From: Oscillospiraceae bacterium
Lineage (GTDB): Bacteria; Bacillota; Clostridia; Oscillospirales; Ruminococcaceae
Reading direction: 5' to 3'
DNA: 64,000 nt
NCBI GenBank assembly: GCA_017399765.1
Contig: JAFQBH010000020.1
Location: 1 to 64,000 of the forward strand
Shown here: piece after piece, positions 24,594-32,602 of the stretch
Layout of the letters: each line of letters begins with the position of its first letter
Numbering within the stretch: the first letter of the stretch is position 1
The notes under the pieces: generated by a model
The model's input: only the letters and a program-made list of their open reading frames with translations
What the model was told of the DNA's origin: nothing
Databases searched by the model: none
Translations under genes and position numbers: made by a program

Positions 24594-26429
24594 TTGGATA
24601 ACCCAAGACTTCCATATCTTCATGAAAAAACGCTGAGTCTTCCGATGGAACCCGGCGTCTATATAATGCACGATAAAAGCGGAAAAGTTATCTATGTCGG
24701 AAAGGCAAAAAAACTCAAGAACCGGGTAACAAGCTATTTCCGCAACGTTGAAAAACATCTTCCGAAAGTTTATAAAATGGTGGAACATGTCCACGATTTT
24801 GAATATATCGTCACCGACAGCGAATTTGAAGCGCTTATTCTTGAATGCAGTCTTATTAAGCAATATGCGCCGAAGTATAACATTCTGCTCAAAGATGACA
24901 AAGGCTACAGCTATGTCCGTATATCACCCGGACCTTACAGCCGTCTTTCCGGTGTTTTGCAGAAAAACGACGACGGCGCGGAATATCTCGGCCCGTATAT
25001 AAGTTCCTACGTGGTCCGCCAGACCGTTGCGGAAGCAAACAAAGCTTTTATGCTTCCCACCTGCAACCGGAAGTTTCCTCAGGAATTCGGAAAGGGAAGA
25101 CCCTGTCTTAACTACTACATCAAAAACTGCATGGGCGTTTGCCGCGGCAGAATCTCCGAGCGGGAATATAACGAAACCCTTAACGAAGCGATAGATTTTA
25201 TAAAGGGCGGAAGCAGCGCTTCGGTTGAAAAACTAACCGAAAGAATGTTCGAAGCGGCGGAAGCGGAAGATTTTGAAAGGGCCGCGGTTCTCCGTGACAG
25301 GATAAAAGCAATAGAAGGCATTGCCAGCCGCCAGAAAGTCGTTTTTTCAAAAGTCAAGGAACAGGACGTTGTGGCGATTGCTAAAAGCGGCGAAAACTGC
25401 TGTGCCGTTGTTCTGAGCTTCCGCGGCGGAAGGCTTGTTGACAAGGATGAATATTTCCTTAAAGATTTCGGAACCGAGCCTTCTTTCGTAACGGAATTTC
25501 TCCAAAGTTTTTATTCCGAGCGCACAGATATCCCGAAGGAAATTGCCCTCCATGAAAAATGTGAGGAAACGGAACTTCTGGAACGCTGGCTTTCCGAAAA
25601 AGCCGGAAAAAAGGTTAATATAACCGTTCCGCAAAAAGGCGAAAGAAAACAGGTCACGGATATGGCCTATAACAACGCGGCGGAAAGTCTTTCCCACGAA
25701 AAGGCAAGAACAAGCAAGGAAGTTGCGGTTCTTGATGAACTTGGAAGGATACTCGGAATGGAAAAAGCGCCGGAAATCATCGAGGCTTACGATATTTCGA
25801 ACTTCGGTTCGGAAACCGTGGTTGGCGGAATGGTGGTTTATGAAAACGCAAGGCCGAAGAGGAGCGATTATAAAAAATTCTCTATAAAAACCGTTGTCGG
25901 AACCGACGACTATGCCTGCATGTGCGAAATGCTTGAACGCCGCTTTAACCATTATTTTGAAGAGCAGGGAAGCGGGTCTTCCTTTGGAAGAAAACCCGAT
26001 CTTATCCTTCTGGACGGCGGAAAAGGCCACGTTGCGGCTGTTCAGGAGCTTTTTGACCGAATGGGAATCGATATCCCGCTTTTCGGAATGGTAAAAGACG
26101 ACCGCCACAGAACAAGAGCCATCGCAAAAAACGGCGGCGAAATCGCAATTTCGCCGGTGCGTTCCGTTTTTAACTTCGTAACGGCGGTCCAGGACGAAGT
26201 CCACCGTTTTACGATAGGTTACAGCCGCCAAAAGCACGCCAAAACCAATTTTGAAATGCTTATAACAAAAGCGGAAGGAATTGGACCAAAACGCGCCGCC
26301 GCCCTTTTGAAGCATTTTAAGACCATGAAGGCAATAAAAGCCGCGACAGAAGAGGAACTTTCAAAAGCGCCGGGAATGACAATTTCCGCCGCAAAATCCC
26401 TTCGGGAATTCCTCGACAGCGAAGAATAA
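24594..26429 (+). CDS. uvrC: Excinuclease ABC subunit C
   Basis: 611 residues from a TTG with AAAGGAGG eight bases upstream. The N-terminal GIY-YIG nuclease (GVYIMHDKSGKVIYVGKAK, about 21-39) makes the 3' cut. A UVR motif (about 211-243) binds UvrB. The RNase H-like domain (LILLDGGKGHVAAVQ, PLFGMVKDDRHRTR) makes the 5' cut, and a helix-hairpin-helix (EGIGPKRAAALLKHF) ends the protein. Full length. uvrB and uvrA are 24 kb away. Confidence 0.97.
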   Translation: MDNPRLPYLHEKTLSLPMEPGVYIMHDKSGKVIYVGKAKKLKNRVTSYFRNVEKHLPKVYKMVEHVHDFEYIVTDSEFEALILECSLIKQYAPKYNILLKDDKGYSYVRISPGPYSRLSGVLQKNDDGAEYLGPYISSYVVRQTVAEANKAFMLPTCNRKFPQEFGKGRPCLNYYIKNCMGVCRGRISEREYNETLNEAIDFIKGGSSASVEKLTERMFEAAEAEDFERAAVLRDRIKAIEGIASRQKVVFSKVKEQDVVAIAKSGENCCAVVLSFRGGRLVDKDEYFLKDFGTEPSFVTEFLQSFYSERTDIPKEIALHEKCEETELLERWLSEKAGKKVNITVPQKGERKQVTDMAYNNAAESLSHEKARTSKEVAVLDELGRILGMEKAPEIIEAYDISNFGSETVVGGMVVYENARPKRSDYKKFSIKTVVGTDDYACMCEMLERRFNHYFEEQGSGSSFGRKPDLILLDGGKGHVAAVQELFDRMGIDIPLFGMVKDDRHRTRAIAKNGGEIAISPVRSVFNFVTAVQDEVHRFTIGYSRQKHAKTNFEMLITKAEGIGPKRAAALLKHFKTMKAIKAATEEELSKAPGMTISAAKSLREFLDSEE

Positions 26430-26431
26430 CA

Positions 26432-26460
26432 TTGACTTTTTTATCAAAAAATAGGATAAT
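26432..26460 (+). promoter_or_regulatory. Promoter of rsmD-coaD unit
   Basis: TTGACT (26432-26437), a 17-base spacer and GATAAT (26455-26460), directly after uvrC and 28 bases before rsmD. Confidence 0.65.
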
Positions 26461-26487
26461 AGAACTATCTCAAACGGAGGTAAAATT

Positions 26488-27033
26488 ATGAGAGTTATTA
26501 CCGGAACAGCGAAGGGAAAACGCCTTGTAACTCCGGAGGGAAGGGACGTTACCCGCCCCACCGGCGAAAAAGTTAAAGAGGGAATTTTTTCTTCCATTCA
26601 GTTTTTTATAGAAGAAGCGGATGTACTCGATTTGTTTGCCGGAAGCGGCCAGCTTGGAATCGAAGCTCTTTCCCGCGGTGCAAGATCCTGCGTTTTTGTA
26701 GACAGTGCAAAAGTTGCGCAGAAATGCATCACAGAAAACCTTAAAAACTGCGGTTTTACTGATGTTGCAAAACTTAAAACCGGAGATGCGCTTATGTATC
26801 TTGCAAGCGCATTTGAAAAATTTGATATTGCTTTTCTCGATCCGCCCTATGCCGCGGAACAGCTTCCGGTGGTTCTGCCCGCTGTTTCAAAAGTAATGCG
26901 TCCCGGCGGAATCGTTCTCTGCGAAACTGCAAAAAGCATCGACCTTCCGGAAGAAGCCGGAAAACTTGTTAAAGCAAAGGAATACCGCTACGGAAGCACA
27001 AAGGTGCTTATGTATAAACGCGGTGAGGATTGA
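26488..27033 (+). CDS. rsmD: 16S rRNA (guanine966-N2)-methyltransferase RsmD
   Basis: 181 residues, ATG after CGGAGG. The start RVITGTAKGKRLVTPEG and TRPTGEKVKEGIFSSI are RsmD signatures; DLFAGSGQLGIEALSRGA is motif I for S-adenosylmethionine and FLDPPYA is the N-methyltransferase active-site motif. It is followed within five bases by coaD, the usual pairing. Confidence 0.96.
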   Translation: MRVITGTAKGKRLVTPEGRDVTRPTGEKVKEGIFSSIQFFIEEADVLDLFAGSGQLGIEALSRGARSCVFVDSAKVAQKCITENLKNCGFTDVAKLKTGDALMYLASAFEKFDIAFLDPPYAAEQLPVVLPAVSKVMRPGGIVLCETAKSIDLPEEAGKLVKAKEYRYGSTKVLMYKRGED

Positions 27034-27037
27034 AAAA

Positions 27038-27514
27038 ATGAAAAAAGCAGTTTGCCCGGGGAGCTTTGACCCCATAACAAACGGGCATATAGATATTATA
27101 AAAAGGGCGGCGGAGCTTTTTGATGAAGTTACTGTTCTTGTTGTGACCAATCCGGATAAAAAATGTGCTTTTTCTCCGGAGGAACGCTGTGCTCTTATTG
27201 AAAAAGCAACAGAAGGCATCGAAACGGTAAAAGTGGATTCTTTCAGCGGACTTCTTGCGGATTACGTTAAACAAAACGACATAAACGCAATTGTTAAAGG
27301 AATACGCTCTTCTTCGGATTTTGAATATGAATTCCAGATGGCACTTGCCAACAGAAGCCTTGCACCAAATGCTGAAACGGTTTTTATAACCGCGGACCCG
27401 CAGAATATGTACGTAAGTTCCAGCCTTATCAGGCAGATCGCCTGTTTTGGCGGAGACGTTTCGGATTTTGTTCCGAAAAACATAGTAGAGGAAATTGAAA
27501 AAAGACTTAAATAA
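27038..27514 (+). CDS. coaD: Phosphopantetheine adenylyltransferase
   Basis: 158 residues from the ATG at 27038; an earlier in-frame start would overlap rsmD by about 70 bases. CPGSFDPITNGHIDIIKRA contains the nucleotidyltransferase TNGH motif, and KGIRSSSDFEYEFQMA and SSSLIRQIA are typical of CoaD. It makes dephospho-CoA, the fourth step of CoA synthesis. Confidence 0.97.
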   Translation: MKKAVCPGSFDPITNGHIDIIKRAAELFDEVTVLVVTNPDKKCAFSPEERCALIEKATEGIETVKVDSFSGLLADYVKQNDINAIVKGIRSSSDFEYEFQMALANRSLAPNAETVFITADPQNMYVSSSLIRQIACFGGDVSDFVPKNIVEEIEKRLK

Positions 27515-27535
27515 ACAAGGGGAGGACATAAAACT

Positions 27536-28021
27536 ATGCCTATTGAAGAAATTCTTGATCAGCTTGATGAACTTATCGACCGTTCCTGGTCCCTTCCACT
27601 CACCGGCGGACGCTGTGTTGTGGATGCGGATAAAGTACGCGAACTTCTTGATGACGTTCGCCTTAACCTTCCTACCGAAATCCGCCAGGCACAGTCCATT
27701 GTTGCGGACCGCACCGCCATTGTTGAAGAGGCAAAAAAAGAGGCTGAAGCCATTGTTGCAAGAGCGGAAAAACGTGCAGCAGCACTTGTTGATGAACAGG
27801 AAATTGTCCGCCAGAGCAAAAACAAAGCCGCTGAAATCACCCAGCAGGCACAGCAGCAGAGCCGCGAAATGCGCCAGTCCGCAAAGGATTTTGTTGACGG
27901 AATCCTCAAGAACACCGAGGAGACCCTTGCTGCTTCCCTTACCGAAGTCAAAGGCACCAGAAGCGCTTTCAACCAGCAGCAGAAAGTTGCCCAGGCAGCG
28001 GTTCAGCCCCAGCAGAAATAA
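27536..28021 (+). CDS. Conserved coiled-coil protein downstream of coaD
   Basis: 161 residues, ATG after AGGGGAGG-like sequence. A short N-terminal part (about 1-45: IEEILDQLDELIDRSW, with KVRELLDDVRLNLP) is followed by a long Ala/Glu/Gln-rich coiled coil (about 50-140) resembling ATP synthase b-type helices but without a membrane segment. Genes of this look are common next to rsmD-coaD in Oscillospiraceae. Function unknown. Confidence 0.7.
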   Translation: MPIEEILDQLDELIDRSWSLPLTGGRCVVDADKVRELLDDVRLNLPTEIRQAQSIVADRTAIVEEAKKEAEAIVARAEKRAAALVDEQEIVRQSKNKAAEITQQAQQQSREMRQSAKDFVDGILKNTEETLAASLTEVKGTRSAFNQQQKVAQAAVQPQQK

Positions 28022-28024
28022 AAG

Positions 28025-28052
28025 CAAAAACGCCGCTTTGCGGCGTTTTTTT
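28025..28052 (+). terminator. Terminator of the rsmD-coaD unit
   Basis: AAAAACGCCGC, TTT loop and GCGGCGTTTTT form an 11-bp stem with a T run. Confidence 0.92.
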
Positions 28053-28123
28053 ATAATTTGTTTTGAACCCACTTGCCACCACAAATGTTTTAAAAACCGA
28101 GAAAAATCGAAGAAAACCGCCAC

Positions 28124-28157
28124 AAAAAAGTCCGTTTTTATAAAAACGGACTTTTTT
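28124..28157. terminator. Second, symmetrical hairpin before mraZ
   Basis: AAAAAAGTCCGTTTTTA followed at once by TAAAAACGGACTTTTTT is a perfect 34-base palindrome with A/T tails on both sides. It could stop transcription from either direction. The rest of the gap 28053-28245 shows no gene or repeat I can recognise. Confidence 0.65.
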
Positions 28158-28245
28158 GTTTCCACTTTTCACCAAAACTATTAAAAACTTCGTTTTTTCG
28201 CATAGTTATGCCAAAAAATTAAATTATTAATTTTTTAAAATACTA

Positions 28246-28306
28246 TTGATTTTTCGGAAATTTGCGGTATAATATAATCAAAGTGGTGAATTGTGGGGAA
28301 AGGTGG
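28246..28306 (+). promoter_or_regulatory. mraZ promoter with three MraZ boxes
   Basis: TTGATT (28246-28251), a 16-base spacer and TATAAT (28268-28273) precede three GTGG repeats at 28283, 28293 and 28303, exactly ten bases apart (GTGGTGAATT, GTGGGGAAAG, GTGGCTAAAC). MraZ is known to bind tandem repeats with this spacing ahead of the dcw cluster, so this is probably its autoregulatory site. Confidence 0.8.
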
Positions 28307-28351
28307 CTAAACTTACCCAAAATTCAATTAAAAAGAAGGGAGGAAAGACAA

Positions 28352-28771
28352 ATGTTCATCGGCGAATTTTACCACAGTTTGGACGAAAAAGGCCGCGTTA
28401 ATTTTCCGGCAAAACTTCGCGAAGAACTTGGCGAACAGTTCGTGATAACAAAAGGTCTTGATGGTTGTCTTTCCGCCTATTCAATGGAAAAATGGGAACA
28501 TATCAGCAAAATTGTCGAAGGTCTTCCGCAGGCAAAAGCAAGAAATTTAAAACGTTTCATGTTTTCTTCCGCAACTGTGGTAAACCCGGATAAACAGGGA
28601 AGAGTTCTTGTTGCGCTGAATCTTCGGGAATTTGCCGGTATAACCAAAGATATTGCGGTGATCGGTGCTTCCGACCATGTTGAACTTTGGGATAAAGAAA
28701 CATGGGTCAGACTTAATGCTGAAATGGATTCCGACGAAATTGCTTCCGCAATGGACGAGCTTGGATTCTGA
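28352..28771 (+). CDS. mraZ: Transcriptional regulator MraZ
   Basis: 139 residues from the ATG at 28352, which has GGGAGG at 28338-28343. Two SpoVT/AbrB-like repeats are visible: FIGEFYHSLDEKGRVNFPAKLRE and ATVVNPDKQGRVLVALNLRE. MraZ forms rings that bind the repeats in its own promoter and controls the division and wall cluster. It heads the dcw genes here as usual. Confidence 0.97.
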   Translation: MFIGEFYHSLDEKGRVNFPAKLREELGEQFVITKGLDGCLSAYSMEKWEHISKIVEGLPQAKARNLKRFMFSSATVVNPDKQGRVLVALNLREFAGITKDIAVIGASDHVELWDKETWVRLNAEMDSDEIASAMDELGF

Positions 28772-28781
28772 GGTGGGAAAT

Positions 28782-29717
28782 ATGAGCGAACTTGAATTTA
28801 AACATATTTCCGTAATGCTCAACGAATGTATTGAACAGCTTAATATAAAACCCGACGGAATTTATATCGACGGAACTGCCGGCGGAGCCGGACATTCTTC
28901 CGAAATTGCAAAACGCCTTACAACCGGAAAACTTATCGCGCTGGATAAGGATCCGGATGCAATAAAAACCGCAAGCGAACGCCTTGCAAAATACCCTTGC
29001 GCCGAGGTCATCCGTTCCGATTTTGCCGAGATTCCCGCAGTTCTCGACAGGCTTGGAATTGAGAAAGTAGACGGAGTCCTGCTGGACCTCGGCGTAAGCT
29101 CCCACCAGCTTGACGCAGCAGAAAGAGGCTTCAGCTATCATAACGAAGCGCCTCTTGATATGCGAATGAGCCAGGAAGGAACTTCCGCTTATGATATAGT
29201 TAATACTTTCAGCGGAGCACAGCTTGCGAAGATCCTTTACGATTACGGTGAAGAAAAATTCACCCCGAGGATCGTAAATGCGATTCTTGACGCAAGAGCG
29301 GTCAAGCCCATTGAAACAACAACCGAACTTGCTGAAATCATTAAAAATGCCTATCCCGCCGCAGCAAGAAGAAACGGCGGACACCCGGCGCGCCAGAGTT
29401 TTCAAGCTCTGAGAATATCCGTAAATGGTGAACTTGATCGCCTTGCGGAAGCCCTTGACAGAGTGTTCGACAGGCTTGCACCGGGCGGAAGATTCGCGAT
29501 AATCACTTTCCATTCCCTTGAGGACAGAATGGTAAAAAGAGCCTTTGCGGAATATACAAAAGGCTGCACCTGCCCTCCGGAATTTCCGGTTTGCGTATGC
29601 GGAAAGACTCCGCGGGGAAAACTTACAACAAGAAAACCGATTGAAGCTACGAAAGAGGAGCTTGAATATAACCACAGAAGCCGAAGCGCAAAACTTCGGG
29701 TAATCGAAAAAATTTGA
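28782..29717 (+). CDS. rsmH: 16S rRNA (cytosine1402-N4)-methyltransferase RsmH
   Basis: 311 residues from the ATG at 28782, preceded by GAGGTGGG that overlaps the mraZ stop region. HISVMLNECIEQLNI, IDGTAGGAGHSS, LDLGVSSHQLD, RGFSYHNEAPLDMRM and the C-terminal NHRSRSAKLRV are RsmH signatures. An Ala/Arg-rich stretch with ARQSFQALRI is the conserved central block. Second gene of the cluster. Confidence 0.97.
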   Translation: MSELEFKHISVMLNECIEQLNIKPDGIYIDGTAGGAGHSSEIAKRLTTGKLIALDKDPDAIKTASERLAKYPCAEVIRSDFAEIPAVLDRLGIEKVDGVLLDLGVSSHQLDAAERGFSYHNEAPLDMRMSQEGTSAYDIVNTFSGAQLAKILYDYGEEKFTPRIVNAILDARAVKPIETTTELAEIIKNAYPAAARRNGGHPARQSFQALRISVNGELDRLAEALDRVFDRLAPGGRFAIITFHSLEDRMVKRAFAEYTKGCTCPPEFPVCVCGKTPRGKLTTRKPIEATKEELEYNHRSRSAKLRVIEKI

Positions 29718-29743
29718 TTTTGAGAGAAAGGGGAGAAAGTTTT

Positions 29744-30226
29744 TTGGTAGAGGTTGCTTACAATCTTGAAAATTTTGCGGCAAAAACAGCGGAACAGCAT
29801 GACAAAGAACTTAAAACCCGCTCTCTGCGCATAATAAAAAACCGCCGCAAAGCCAAAGTTATTGCACCGGTTAAAATCATTCTTGCAAGCGCAATGGCAA
29901 TTGTAATTTCCGTTATTATGATTTACAGCCAGGTTGTTCTTACCGAACTTACCAGTGAAGTAAGCTTTTATGAAAACCAGCTTGTGGAACTTAATACCGA
30001 ATATGTAAGACTTCAGGGCGAACTTGAAGCAACCACTTCAATAAAAACACTTGAAGAAGCGGCGGAAACAAAACTTGGGCTTACCAAAATCGATTCCAGC
30101 CAGGTCGAGTATGTCAACCTTACCGGAACCGATGAAATTTCGGTCGCCCATACAGGCGGAAAATATCTTGTAAAACAGTATTGGGATAATTTTGTTGAAT
30201 TCATTGCGGAATACTTGCCGTTCTGA
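29744..30226 (+). CDS. ftsL: FtsL-like septum protein
   Basis: 160 residues if it starts at the TTG at 29744, which has AAAGGGGAG eight bases upstream; a TTG at 29714 overlapping rsmH lacks a site. A basic cytoplasmic N-terminus (about 30-48) leads into one membrane helix (about 52-72) and a coiled coil (YENQLVELNTEYVRLQGELE) with the SIKTLEEAAETKLGL block seen in FtsL/DivIC proteins. Position between rsmH and ftsI supports FtsL, a partner of FtsQ and DivIC in the divisome. Confidence 0.85.
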   Translation: MVEVAYNLENFAAKTAEQHDKELKTRSLRIIKNRRKAKVIAPVKIILASAMAIVISVIMIYSQVVLTELTSEVSFYENQLVELNTEYVRLQGELEATTSIKTLEEAAETKLGLTKIDSSQVEYVNLTGTDEISVAHTGGKYLVKQYWDNFVEFIAEYLPF

Positions 30227-30245
30227 AATAATAGTATATTTATGT

Positions 30246-30276
30246 AGCGCCGCTGAAATTTTTGTCAGGCGGCGCT
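30246..30276 (+). other. Intra-operon hairpin before ftsI
   Basis: AGCGCCGC (30246-30253) pairs with GCGGCGCT (30269-30276), extended by TGA/TCA with one bulged base. No T run follows, so it is not a clean terminator; it may affect mRNA processing between ftsL and ftsI. Confidence 0.5.
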
Positions 30277-30333
30277 GTCTTCATAATTGGGGAAGTGCCC
30301 GAAAAAAGAAGAAAACTTGGTGAAAGGAGAAAA

Positions 30334-32568
30334 TTGTGCGAAAAAATGAGTAAATCACCGAGTGCAATTATAAAAATGAGAATACTTTTGGCCTGTGCGG
30401 TTGCGCTTTTGAGCTTTGCGGTTCTTATAGGACGCCTTTTTTACATACAGATAGTGGAGTCTGAGGAATATCAGCGTCAGGCGGCGGAAACCCAGCTTGC
30501 TGTAACGCAGATTGCGGCAAACCGCGGAGCAATTTATGATTCAAACGGCAACAAGCTTGCCATGAGCACAACAGCCTGGACTATATGCATTGCTCCTAAC
30601 TATATAGAAAACGATACAGACAAAGAACTTATTATTTCCGGCCTTTCGGAAATTCTTGGCGTAAGTGAAAGTTATCTTCGGGAAAAATGCGAACGCGATA
30701 CCCTCTATGCCGCGGTAAAGGCAAGAGTTGACAAAGAAATTGTCGAAGAAGTTACGGCTTTTGCGGTAAATAATGGAGTTTCAAGATGCATTTTTGTTGA
30801 AGAAGACGTTTCAAGAAAATATCCTTATGAAAATTTTGCGGCTTCGGTAATAGGCTTTGTAAACTCGGAATATGTGGGTTCATATGGACTTGAATCCTTT
30901 TATGATGAAATTTTAAGCGGAACCCCCGGGAAACTTATTTCCGCACAGGATTCCTGGGGACAGAAAATGCCCTTTGAATATGACGAGCTTTATTCTTCTG
31001 AAGACGGAAACAGCATTATTACCACCATTGACGAAGGTATCCAGTATTTTGTTGAAAAACACCTTGAGCTTGCGGTAAAAGAACACAGCGTTAAGAAACG
31101 CGCTGCATGCATTGCAATGGACCCGAACACCGGAAAAATTCTTGCAATGGCAACAAAAGGGGATTTTGACCCAAACAGTTATACAACTCTTCCGGATTCG
31201 GTAAAAGAGGAAATTGAAAGACTTCCGGAAGATGAACAGGGTGCCGCAACTACCCAGGCACAGTATGATATGTGGCGAAACAAAGCCATTTCCGACCCTT
31301 ATGAGCCCGGTTCTGTTTTTAAGATAATAACTCTCGCGGCGGCATTGGACAGCAACACAACCACCCTCGGCGATCATTTTACCTGCATAGGTTACGCGAA
31401 CGTTGCGGACAGAAAAATTTCCTGCTGGCAAAGCCGTGGACATGGTGAACAGACCCTTGCTGACGCGGTCCAGAATTCCTGCAACCCCGCCTTTATTCAG
31501 ATTGGAATGAATATGGGAATTGCAAATTTCCAAAACTATTTTGAAGCCTTTGGTCTTACTGAAAAAACAAGCATAGATCTTCCGGGTGAAGCCGCAAGTA
31601 TCTATCATACCAAAATGACCGAAATGAACCTTGCTTCAAGCTCTTTCGGCCAGACTTTCAAGGTAACACCGATACAGCTTGTAACCGCTGTTTCGGCGGC
31701 GGTAAACGGAGGAAATCTTTACCGCCCATATCTTGTTCAGAAAGTTGTTTCCACCGACGGAAGCGTTGTTGAAGAATATGAACCGACACTTGTGCGCCAG
31801 GTTATTTCGGAACAGACTTCTGAAACCGTTCGAGATATTCTTGAAACCGTTGTAAGCGATGGTTCCGGCCGAACTGCGGCGGTTCCGGGTTATAAAATCG
31901 GCGGTAAAACGGGAACTTCCGAAAAACTTGACCAGCTTACAGAGGAAGGCGAAGTTGAAGCCTATGTTTCTTCTTTCCTTGCTGTTGCCCCTGCGGATGA
32001 TCCGCAGATCGTTATCCTTCTTCTTCTTGATGAAGCGCAGATGGAAAACCCTTACGGTTCCGTTGTTGCGGCACCGGTAGTTGGCGCAATGCTCGGCGAT
32101 ATTCTTCCTTATATGGGAATTGAGCCTAACTACACCGAAGCGGAAATGGAAGCGATGACCGGAAAAGTAAAAGACGTTACCGGTCAGCTCGTTCACGATG
32201 CGATGACCGTTCTTCGCCTTCAGGGTTATTCCGTAACCATAGTCGGCGAAGGTTCGACAGTTGTTGCCCAGTCGCCGGAAGCAAAAGCCGTTCTTTCTGC
32301 CGGCGGAACGATAACTCTTTATACTGATGAAAGCCTTATCCCGAAAGAAATCGAAGTTCCGGATGTTGCCGGAATGAGCGTTACCGAAGTAAACAACGCA
32401 ATAATCGGAGCGGGACTTAAACTTAAACTCATCGGCGTTTCAGAATCGGCAACGGACCAGGTGGCTTACAGCCAGACCCCGGCCGCAGGCGAAATGGTAA
32501 TGCCGGGCACAATAATCGAAGTCAGCTTCACGATCGATTCCGGCGAGCCGGAAGAAGGCGAAGGCTGA
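30334..32568 (+). CDS. ftsI: Class B penicillin-binding protein with PASTA domains (FtsI/SpoVD type)
   Basis: 744 residues from a TTG at 30334 with AAAGGAG four bases upstream; an ATG at 30346 is a possible alternative with a 16-base spacing. One membrane helix (about 17-40) follows a short cytoplasmic tail. The dimerisation domain has NRGAIYDSNGNKLA. The transpeptidase has Ser327-x-x-Lys330 (EPGSVFK), SCN (382-384) and KTG (525-527). Two PASTA domains end the protein (about 611-668 and 674-741). It crosslinks peptidoglycan at the septum. As the only transpeptidase in the cluster, it is probably the vegetative FtsI, though PASTA tails also occur in SpoVD. Confidence 0.93.
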   Translation: MCEKMSKSPSAIIKMRILLACAVALLSFAVLIGRLFYIQIVESEEYQRQAAETQLAVTQIAANRGAIYDSNGNKLAMSTTAWTICIAPNYIENDTDKELIISGLSEILGVSESYLREKCERDTLYAAVKARVDKEIVEEVTAFAVNNGVSRCIFVEEDVSRKYPYENFAASVIGFVNSEYVGSYGLESFYDEILSGTPGKLISAQDSWGQKMPFEYDELYSSEDGNSIITTIDEGIQYFVEKHLELAVKEHSVKKRAACIAMDPNTGKILAMATKGDFDPNSYTTLPDSVKEEIERLPEDEQGAATTQAQYDMWRNKAISDPYEPGSVFKIITLAAALDSNTTTLGDHFTCIGYANVADRKISCWQSRGHGEQTLADAVQNSCNPAFIQIGMNMGIANFQNYFEAFGLTEKTSIDLPGEAASIYHTKMTEMNLASSSFGQTFKVTPIQLVTAVSAAVNGGNLYRPYLVQKVVSTDGSVVEEYEPTLVRQVISEQTSETVRDILETVVSDGSGRTAAVPGYKIGGKTGTSEKLDQLTEEGEVEAYVSSFLAVAPADDPQIVILLLLDEAQMENPYGSVVAAPVVGAMLGDILPYMGIEPNYTEAEMEAMTGKVKDVTGQLVHDAMTVLRLQGYSVTIVGEGSTVVAQSPEAKAVLSAGGTITLYTDESLIPKEIEVPDVAGMSVTEVNNAIIGAGLKLKLIGVSESATDQVAYSQTPAAGEMVMPGTIIEVSFTIDSGEPEEGEG

Positions 32569-32602
32569 TTTTAAACAAAAATATTCAATCGGAGGTGATC
32601 CC

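Noticed and set aside
28053..28245. A gene or RNA in the gap before mraZ
   Set aside because: Apart from the two hairpins the sequence is AT-rich without a ribosome site, tRNA-like fold or repeat.
28262..28351. An upstream in-frame extension of mraZ
   Set aside because: It would start inside the promoter and cover the MraZ boxes; the ATG at 28352 has the ribosome site and begins the conserved domain.
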